A DNA stretch of 11,184 nucleotides from GCA-002282575 sp964416645. Its GTDB lineage: Bacteria; Pseudomonadota; Gammaproteobacteria; Thiomicrospirales; Thiomicrospiraceae. The position numbers were made by a program, and so were the translations under genes. The stretch is from positions 1 to 11,184 of the forward strand of contig CAYQEZ010000047.1 in assembly GCA_964416645.1 (NCBI GenBank), read 5' to 3'. The notes beneath the pieces are model-generated. The model saw only the letters and a program-made list of their open reading frames with translations. It searched no databases and was not told the origin of the DNA. Numbering within the stretch: position 1 is the stretch's first letter; every line of letters starts with the position of its first letter. Of this stretch, positions 6,851 to 11,184 are shown piece after piece.

Positions 6851-7246
6851 ATGAAAGCGCGTTGGATGATGATTGGGGCCGCACTATTATGCACTCACAT
6901 AACTGCTTGGTCAGATGCACCGAAAATGGATTTAATTCCAGAACTCAAAGACATTGAAAAAATTGCGGCGGAACAAGAAGCAGCCATTCGCGCACAATCT
7001 GAAGCATTACAAAAAGCACAGTTAGAGAAAGAACAGGCGGAAAAAGCTGCCAAAGAGGCGATTGATAAGCAAAGAGCCACCGCAACCCCACAACCAGCAA
7101 TGAAAGAAGAAAGCAGCAAACCAGAACGTAAAGTTGCTACAACACAAGCCAAAGCTGCCCCTAAACCCGTTAAAAAAGCACCAGCAGAGCCTATCGAGAA
7201 AACCAACCCTTGGCTAGCGCAAGAAAGGCGTTACAGTTTTCCTTAA
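6851..7246 (+). CDS. Small secreted Ala/Lys/Glu-rich protein of unknown function
   Basis: I do not recognise this 131-residue protein. It starts with a signal peptide (MKARWMMIGAALLCTHITAW, cleavage likely near SDA at 21-23). Residues about 30-75 are a charged Ala/Glu/Gln/Lys heptad-like stretch, probably a coiled coil (EKIAAEQEAAIRAQSEALQK onward). A Pro/Lys/Ala-rich linker (78-115) follows, and the end is aromatic and basic, NPWLAQERRYSFP. Low sequence complexity makes similarity to TonB or TolA linkers uninformative. The ATG at 6851 is preferred because AAGGA (6839-6843) lies 7 bp upstream and the signal peptide starts there; a longer frame from 6773 overlaps prmA. Its position 4 bp after prmA makes it the last gene of the acc operon. 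A periplasmic structural or adaptor role is only a guess. Confidence 0.8.
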   Translation: MKARWMMIGAALLCTHITAWSDAPKMDLIPELKDIEKIAAEQEAAIRAQSEALQKAQLEKEQAEKAAKEAIDKQRATATPQPAMKEESSKPERKVATTQAKAAPKPVKKAPAEPIEKTNPWLAQERRYSFP

Positions 7247-7419
7247 TGGGGCTGTGTTTGTTGCATTAAACGCTTCAAACAACGCTCTCTTTCACCATCG
7301 GGTAATGGGTTGCATTGCTGTTTAGCCGTTTCTTGTAACGAATGTTGCCAAGCATTGCTTGTGCATGATGACATGAGCAGCATACTCATGATCAGCATAA
7401 AGTTCAGTAATAGAGACAT
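7243..7419 (-). CDS. Small putative lipoprotein, 58 residues
   Basis: The minus strand encodes 58 residues starting MSLLLNFMLIMSMLLMSSCT. The hydrophobic run ends in LMSSC, an acceptable lipobox with Cys19 as the lipidated residue. The mature part (about 40 residues) is hydrophilic and has two Cys, at 36 and 47, in QQCNPLPDGERERCLKRL, which could form a disulfide. GAAGGTG about 6 bp before the ATG is a good ribosome binding site, and the Met/Leu-rich signal with a charged soluble tail is not what random DNA gives. The function is unknown. It lies downstream of the sulfide dehydrogenase genes but beyond a terminator, so it probably has its own promoter in 7420-7452. Its TAA shares the TTAA at 7243-7246 with the convergent upstream gene. 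Confidence 0.72.
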   Translation of the reverse strand: MSLLLNFMLIMSMLLMSSCTSNAWQHSLQETAKQQCNPLPDGERERCLKRLMQQTQPH

Positions 7420-7451
7420 AGTAACACCTTCTATTATTCAATAGGCTAAAA

Positions 7452-7484
7452 CCAAAACAGCGCCCTTAAGGTGTGCTGTTTTTC
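7452..7484. terminator. Bidirectional intrinsic terminator
   Basis: AAAACAGCGC (7454-7463) pairs with GTGCTGTTTT (7473-7482), including one G-T pair, and the CCTTAAGG loop can add two more pairs. T tracts follow on both strands (TGTTTTTC on plus; TGTTTTGGTTTT on minus). On the minus strand it ends the sulfide dehydrogenase operon 25 bp after its stop. On the plus strand it is the first terminator after the acc operon. Confidence 0.75.
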
Positions 7485-7508
7485 TATGTTTAACTCAGCC
7501 TATGCTGC

Positions 7509-8777
7509 TTAAGCACCCCAAACATCCTGTGTAATACTGCTGTACCAACCCTTAGCATAAACCGCTTCCATGGCACGGAAATCATAATCGGCTTTGGCTG
7601 GTGAAACACCACCAGAACCCTTAATTTCGACAATTTTTCCGTCTTGCACGCTGTAAACGCCTACGATCGAAATAGCATACTTATCTGACACTAACGAATA
7701 ACAGGTATTGGCATTAATCGTTGCAAACTCGCCTTTACCTGTTAACGCATTTACCACCGCTGCAGCCGTCATCTTGGCATGAGACACCGCACTATGAGCA
7801 GATTTCGGCATGACTCCTGCAATGGCAGCATCACCAATCACGTAAATATCTTTCTTTAAAGTAGATTCAAAAGTGGTTGGGTTGACAGGACAAAAACCTG
7901 TTTCGTTAGCCAAACCCGCTGTGAAAGCCAACGCACCCGCTTTTTGTGGCGGAATGGCGTTAATCACATCAGCCTTAATCTCACCAGCTTCCGCATAAAC
8001 GGTCATGCTGTTAACATCGACTTTAGTTACCTTGCCACCATCATTAGCGCCTGTCCACTCAACCATGTCACCGTAAAGATCTTGCCACGCCTCAACAAAC
8101 AGACCTTGCTTAGAGAACTTGTCTTTCGGATCTAATACGATAATCTTAGCTTTAGGGTTATGCTTTTTGAAATACTGAGCCACCATACCAACTCGTTCAT
8201 AAGGTCCAGGAGGACAACGATAAGGATTGGGAGGCGCAATCATGACAAAAGTACCGCCTTGCCTCATTGTCTCAATTTGCTTTTTCAACAACAGGGTTTG
8301 TGAACCCGCTTGCCATGCATGAGGTATTTTTTCTGCATTCGCTTGCGTTATGCCTTCAATTGCTCCCCATTTAAAGTCAATACCTGGGGAAACAACCAGC
8401 TTGTTATAGCCCAACTTTTGACCGTTTGCTAGAGTTACTTGGTGCGCTTTATCATCAATGGCTGTCACGCTATCATGTATGATCTGAATGCCACGCTTCT
8501 TTAACCCCTCATAATTAAAGCTAATTTGCTCCATACTGACCAGATCGGCAAAATGCCAATTGGAACCAGGACAGGTTACATAGGTCGTTTTAGGTTCAAT
8601 TAAGGTTACGTTGAGCGAAGGTTGATATTTTTTCAAATATTTAGCAACAGCACTGCCCCCAAAACCACCACCAATAACCACGACATGTTGCGAGTCTGGC
8701 TTGGTTGAACATCCCACTAAAGGTAATAACGCCACGCTACCTGCAGCGGCTACAAATTGACGACGATTCATACTCAT
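7509..8777 (-). CDS. fccB: Sulfide dehydrogenase (flavocytochrome c) flavoprotein subunit
   Basis: FccB oxidises sulfide to sulfur or polysulfide in the periplasm and passes electrons through FAD to its cytochrome partner. The 422-residue protein opens with a twin-arginine signal, MNRRQFVAAAGSVALLPLVG. The FAD-binding motif HVVVIGGGFGGSAVAKYL follows, then LIEPKTTYVTCPGSN, where Cys69 matches the Cys that covalently binds FAD in the Allochromatium enzyme. Cys188 in YRCPPGPYER and Cys359 in NTCYSL match its redox-active disulfide. VIGDAAIAGVMPKSAHSAVS is the second FAD-contact region. The signal peptide ends in LVGC, so Cys23 could be lipidated. ATG 8777 is chosen because AAGGG (8788-8792) lies 10 bp ahead; ATG 8771 is the alternative. 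It lies 4 bp after the cytochrome gene. Confidence 0.94.
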   Translation of the reverse strand: MSMNRRQFVAAAGSVALLPLVGCSTKPDSQHVVVIGGGFGGSAVAKYLKKYQPSLNVTLIEPKTTYVTCPGSNWHFADLVSMEQISFNYEGLKKRGIQIIHDSVTAIDDKAHQVTLANGQKLGYNKLVVSPGIDFKWGAIEGITQANAEKIPHAWQAGSQTLLLKKQIETMRQGGTFVMIAPPNPYRCPPGPYERVGMVAQYFKKHNPKAKIIVLDPKDKFSKQGLFVEAWQDLYGDMVEWTGANDGGKVTKVDVNSMTVYAEAGEIKADVINAIPPQKAGALAFTAGLANETGFCPVNPTTFESTLKKDIYVIGDAAIAGVMPKSAHSAVSHAKMTAAAVVNALTGKGEFATINANTCYSLVSDKYAISIVGVYSVQDGKIVEIKGSGGVSPAKADYDFRAMEAVYAKGWYSSITQDVWGA

Positions 8778-8781
8778 AACA

Positions 8782-9081
8782 TTACTGCCCTTGAATGCCA
8801 ATATATTTTGCTAATTGAGCAATATCTTCATCGCTGTAACCCTTGGCATGGCGATTCATGACCGTACTCACGCGACTACCATCACGAAACGCTTTCATTT
8901 GTGACACAATCGCTGAAGCGGGATATTGACTGAGATTAATAATGGTGGCATGTTGATCCACACCCGCATGACAAGATAAACAGCTATCCGCTAAAACTTG
9001 ACCACGTTCAACGGCCATAGCGCTTCCGACTGAAACAGACAACAAAAAGGCCACAAACCGCCCAAGGTTAAGAGAAAACAT
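8782..9081 (-). CDS. fccA: Sulfide dehydrogenase cytochrome c subunit, monohaem
   Basis: This is the small c-type cytochrome partner of FccB, which accepts electrons from the flavin. The product has a Sec signal peptide (about 25 residues, ending SVGSAMA) and a single haem site CLSCH. STVMNRHAKGYSDEDIAQLA contains the Met that would be the sixth haem ligand and the usual C-terminal helix. Only one haem is present, as in Chlorobium-type FccA; the Allochromatium subunit is a dihaem protein about twice this size. Two starts are possible. ATG 9081 has TAGGG 10 bp upstream, whereas ATG 9090 would have it only one base away, so 9081 is preferred. The stop is 4 bp before fccB, indicating one transcript. 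Confidence 0.88.
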   Translation of the reverse strand: MFSLNLGRFVAFLLSVSVGSAMAVERGQVLADSCLSCHAGVDQHATIINLSQYPASAIVSQMKAFRDGSRVSTVMNRHAKGYSDEDIAQLAKYIGIQGQ

Positions 9082-9301
9082 AAAATTCATACCCTACGTC
9101 TAGTAAGTAAATAAGTGGATATTGTCGTTAATACGTTGCTTAATATAGCTAACTACTTACATAAAATAAATATAAAAAACTTAATTTTAGTCATTAATTT
9201 TTTTTATAACCAAAACTAGAACATCACATCTCAAACATCAAACAGGCATCGACACTAACTAAGATGCTTGTGCAGAACAATGTTTTCATGGATGTGATAA
9301 G
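9082..9301. other. Non-coding, AT-rich upstream region of the sulfide dehydrogenase operon
   Basis: No credible gene is seen on either strand. The part nearest the operon must contain its promoter; a TATATT in GCTATATTAAG on the minus strand (near 9142) is a candidate -10 but has no good -35. Positions about 9160-9210 are a run of A/T homopolymers. No tRNA, repeat or operator-like palindrome stands out. Confidence 0.5.
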
Positions 9302-9448
9302 ATGCAAAAGCCACAAAATTGGAGCTTAGTTTACCTAATCTTTCTATTCTAGCCCCCAATTGTTTGGGCTGTAAAGGGTTTTGTTGAAACCATGCGAGAC
9401 ATCAAAAAACACCAAGCTATTGATTTTATTGAATATCGGACACAAAAA
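9302..9448 (+). pseudogene. Possible stop-interrupted remnant beside tRNA-Met
   Basis: A plus-strand frame from ATG 9302 reads MQKPQNWSLVYLIFLF, hits TAG at 9350-9352, then continues as PPIVWAVKGFVETMRDIKKH and QAIDFIEYRTQ before running into the tRNA terminator. The joined sequence looks like the start of a membrane protein: a short polar head, a hydrophobic helix with PP, then an amphipathic basic stretch. I do not recognise the family with confidence. No clear Shine-Dalgarno precedes it. It may be a 5' fragment left by a deletion ending at the tRNA, or a chance frame. Confidence 0.3.
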
Positions 9449-9468
9449 AACCCGTGTAGAAACGGGTT
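9443..9468 (-). terminator. Terminator of the tRNA-Met gene
   Basis: On the minus strand ACCCGT and ACGGGT (9467-9462 and 9455-9450) pair around TTCTAC and are followed directly by seven T. It lies 13 bp after the tRNA CCA end, a classic intrinsic terminator. Confidence 0.88.
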
Positions 9469-9480
9469 GATTTTAATGTA

Positions 9481-9557
9481 TGGTGGCTATGACGGGACTC
9501 GAACCTGTGACCCCAGCATTATGAGTGCTGTGCTCTAACCGACTGAGCTACATAGCC
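9481..9557 (-). tRNA. tRNA-Met (CAT), elongator type, CCA encoded
   Basis: The 77-nt minus-strand sequence folds as a cloverleaf: acceptor GGCTATG/CATAGCC, D arm with AGCTCAGTCGGTTAGAGC, anticodon loop CTCATAA giving anticodon CAT, T arm with GGTTCGAGTCC, then encoded CCA. It differs from E. coli elongator tRNA-Met at only a few positions and keeps the G1-C72 pair, unlike initiator tRNA. Similarity to the elongator Met species argues against the CAT-containing tRNA-Ile2. Confidence 0.96.
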
Positions 9558-9574
9558 ATAAATTTAGTTTTTCA

Positions 9575-9603
9575 ATTTTATCCCTATTTTATTCATAAGT
9601 CAA
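9575..9603 (-). promoter_or_regulatory. Sigma-70 promoter of tRNA-Met
   Basis: On the minus strand TTGACT (9603-9598) and TAAAAT (9580-9575) are separated by exactly 17 bp, each matching five of six consensus positions. Transcription would start near 9568, about 10 bp before the mature tRNA 5' end. Confidence 0.8.
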
Positions 9604-9644
9604 CAAGCATAGTCGTCAGACATCATATCTGCTAAACTAATCGC

Positions 9645-10193
9645 ATGAAAACCGACACAGCCAGCATTATCCATTGGCGCAACAAACCGCCGCATAATTG
9701 TCTGCCGATTGCACAAAAACTCATGCAAACGACTGGACTCTTAACGCTTGCCCTTAGTGCTAACTGCGGCAATCCTCTATCTGTCAGTATTCTTTATGAA
9801 GGCATGGATGATTGCCTAGGAGATGAAGCGAATCACTTGAACATACCTCGCTCTAGCAAGGGTTGGGTAAGAAGTGTGCTGCTTAACTGTCGCCACAAGC
9901 CGGTACTCTATGCACGAAGCTTCATTCCTTTAACCGACGCAGAACAAGCCGATTTTTTACATCAACAACACGAATTTTCAGATATAAGACACATAGGCAC
10001 ACAACCCTTAGGAATCTGGCTTTCGCAACAAATAACCGTAAGACGCTCCGCATTTGAGTATGCCTTAACAGATAGCCATCAGTGGCCACATTGGCAACAT
10101 CAAAGCAAACTCCAACTTCCTTCTCGACGTTCCTGCTTTAGCACAGCATCCAGTTGTCTATTACTAAGTGAAGTATTTTTACAGTTCGGTTAA
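9645..10193 (+). CDS. ubiC: Chorismate-pyruvate lyase
   Basis: UbiC splits chorismate into 4-hydroxybenzoate and pyruvate, the first committed step of ubiquinone synthesis, in the cytoplasm. The 182-residue protein is divergent but keeps the family framework: VSILYEG (47-52), WVRSVLLNCRHKPVLYARSF (74-93) with Arg91 at the ligand-binding position, and GTQPLGIWL (118-126). The C-terminal RRSCF...CLLLSEVFLQF has Glu176 where E. coli has its essential Glu155. It is slightly longer than the E. coli enzyme (165). No Shine-Dalgarno is evident before ATG 9645. TAAACT at 9633-9638 could be a -10 that would make a nearly leaderless message, but lacks a good -35. It is divergent from tRNA-Met and followed 48 bp later by kdsD. 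Confidence 0.88.
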   Translation: MKTDTASIIHWRNKPPHNCLPIAQKLMQTTGLLTLALSANCGNPLSVSILYEGMDDCLGDEANHLNIPRSSKGWVRSVLLNCRHKPVLYARSFIPLTDAEQADFLHQQHEFSDIRHIGTQPLGIWLSQQITVRRSAFEYALTDSHQWPHWQHQSKLQLPSRRSCFSTASSCLLLSEVFLQFG

Positions 10194-10207
10194 TTCTGCG
10201 CTAAAAT
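10178..10207 (+). promoter_or_regulatory. Promoter for kdsD within the end of ubiC
   Basis: TTTACA (10178-10183) and TAAAAT (10202-10207) are separated by 18 bp and each match five of six sigma-70 positions. The -35 lies in the last codons of ubiC. Transcription would start near 10214, about 28 bp before the kdsD ATG, so kdsD may not depend on ubiC transcription. Confidence 0.6.
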
Positions 10208-10241
10208 GCAGGCATCGTTAGCACACATCCAGGTCTTTTGC

Positions 10242-11183
10242 ATGAATCAACAACTCGAACAAGCCCAATCCGTCATCGCACAAGAAATTGAAGCACTACA
10301 AATGATGTCTGAACGACTCAACGAACAGTTTGTGCATGCAGTGGATCTGATCATGAATACAACTGGTCGCCTAGTCATAATTGGTATGGGTAAGTCCGGA
10401 CTAATCGGGCAGAAAATTGTCGCCACTATGGCCTCAACAGGAACACCTGCTTTCTCAGTTCACCCTGGAGAAGCCTTTCACGGTGATTTAGGCATGATTA
10501 AACCTGACGATGTGGCGCTACTCATTTCAAATAGCGGCGAAACCGACGAAGTGATTCGCATCCTGCCCTTCTTAAAATATCAGGGTAATCGTATTATTGC
10601 CATGACAGGTAAGATGAATTCTACCTTGGCACAGCACGCGCACGCCGTGTTAGATATTTCGGTCGATAAAGAAGCTTGTCCGAATAATCTAGCACCAACC
10701 AGCTCCACTACTAACACACTGGTGATGGGCGATGCATTAGCCGTTGTGCTTTCCATTAACAAAAACTTTCAACCCGAAGACTTTGCCCGCTTTCATCCCG
10801 GTGGTAGCTTGGGACGTAAACTACTCACCAAAGTAGGTGATGTCATGCATAAGGATAATCTCCCCTTCTGTACGCCAACCAGCAGCTTCAGAGATGTACT
10901 ACAAACCATCACCGCTGGACGCTTAGGTGTTGCGCTGGTGTTAAACGAGCAACAGCTTGTCGGTATCATTACCGATGGTGATGTACGTCGCGCTTACGAT
11001 AAAAGCGATGACGTTAAACAACTCTGCGCACAGCAAATGATGACAACTTCACCGGTCACCATTGATGTCAACGAACGCTTTGCCGATGCCGAAGCCTTAA
11101 TGCATCGCACAAAAATTTACTCGCTGGTGGTCACGGATACGGATAAGGTTGTTGGCGTACTGCAAATTTATGATATGAAGTAA
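10242..11183 (+). CDS. kdsD: Arabinose 5-phosphate isomerase (KdsD/KpsF family)
   Basis: It interconverts ribulose 5-phosphate and arabinose 5-phosphate, the first step to Kdo for lipopolysaccharide. The 313-residue protein has an SIS domain (about 35-170) with VIIGMGKSGLIGQKI (45-59), VHPGEAFHGDLGM, ISNSGETDEV and KEACPNNLAPTSSTT. Two CBS domains (about 200-310) follow, containing VGDVMH and GIITDGDVRRAY. Lys51, Glu103, Glu144 and His185 align with E. coli Lys59, Glu111, Glu152 and His193. ATG 10242 is preferred because AGG lies 8 bp ahead; ATG 10206 overlaps the candidate -10 and has no ribosome site. The protein ends VLQIYDMK, about six residues short of the usual HDLLRAGVV-type end. KpsF or GutQ paralogues cannot be excluded, but no capsule or sugar-alcohol genes are nearby. 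Confidence 0.93.
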   Translation: MNQQLEQAQSVIAQEIEALQMMSERLNEQFVHAVDLIMNTTGRLVIIGMGKSGLIGQKIVATMASTGTPAFSVHPGEAFHGDLGMIKPDDVALLISNSGETDEVIRILPFLKYQGNRIIAMTGKMNSTLAQHAHAVLDISVDKEACPNNLAPTSSTTNTLVMGDALAVVLSINKNFQPEDFARFHPGGSLGRKLLTKVGDVMHKDNLPFCTPTSSFRDVLQTITAGRLGVALVLNEQQLVGIITDGDVRRAYDKSDDVKQLCAQQMMTTSPVTIDVNERFADAEALMHRTKIYSLVVTDTDKVVGVLQIYDMK

Positions 11184-11184
11184 G

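Noticed and set aside
6895..7206. 103-residue minus-strand hydrophobic frame opposite the small secreted protein
   Set aside because: Its Ala/Ser/Cys-rich sequence is the expected reverse reading of Ala/Lys/Glu codons; the plus-strand gene has the signal peptide, ribosome site and operon position.
9481..9557. tRNA-Met as a phage or island attachment site
   Set aside because: No integrase, no direct repeat of the tRNA 3' end within the window and no foreign genes next to it.
9633..9645. TAAACT as a -10 giving a leaderless ubiC message
   Set aside because: The spacing would fit, but no -35 is seen and TAAACT is common in such DNA; kept only as a remark under ubiC.
1..11184. CRISPR array, insertion sequence, toxin-antitoxin pair or defence island
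   Set aside because: No repeat-spacer pattern, transposase, terminal inverted repeats or paired small toxin genes were found; nearly all genes are conserved core functions.

Overview
The window looks like draft or metagenome-derived chromosome of a sulfur-oxidising gammaproteobacterium with moderate-to-low GC. The evidence is the housekeeping order dsbD-aroQ-accB-accC-prmA, an elongator tRNA-Met that closely resembles the Escherichia coli one, UbiC and KdsD proteins of proteobacterial type, and a flavocytochrome c sulfide dehydrogenase pair. A Thiotrichales-like lineage would fit, but the sequence alone does not fix the genus. Two runs of exactly 100 N (1459-1558 and 3466-3565) are assembly gaps, and both cut genes.

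Layout. 1-320 (-): a decayed gene that joins the secreted start of a PhnD-like periplasmic binding protein to the last ~35 residues of an EAL domain, broken by a frameshift and a 17-bp tandem duplication. 320-566: a divergent intergenic region with a strong orphan hairpin. 567-1458 (+): pdxH overlapping ung by ATGA; ung runs into gap 1. 1559-1779 (-): the 5' part of an FxsA-like membrane protein gene. 1880-3601 (+): dsbD, with its thioredoxin-like domain in gap 2. 3662-7246 (+): aroQ, accB, accC, prmA and a small secreted Ala/Lys/Glu-rich protein; accB through the last gene are tightly packed. 7243-7419 (-): a 58-residue putative lipoprotein. 7452-7484: a two-way terminator. 7509-9081 (-): the flavoprotein and cytochrome subunits of sulfide dehydrogenase. 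9082-9480: mostly non-coding, with one stop-interrupted remnant. 9481-9557 (-): tRNA-Met with promoter and terminator. 9645-11183 (+): ubiC and kdsD.

How it fits together. AccB and AccC are the biotin carrier and biotin carboxylase of acetyl-CoA carboxylase. AroQ feeds the shikimate pathway to chorismate, which UbiC uses for ubiquinone synthesis. FccA/FccB oxidise sulfide in the periplasm and pass electrons to c-type cytochromes. DsbD supplies reductant to the periplasm, among other uses for cytochrome c maturation. KdsD makes arabinose 5-phosphate for the Kdo of lipopolysaccharide. No CRISPR array, insertion sequence, phage gene or obvious defence system is present. The unusual material is small: the chimeric pseudogene, the unlisted small lipoprotein, the possible lipid anchor on the sulfide dehydrogenase flavoprotein, and the remnant beside the tRNA.
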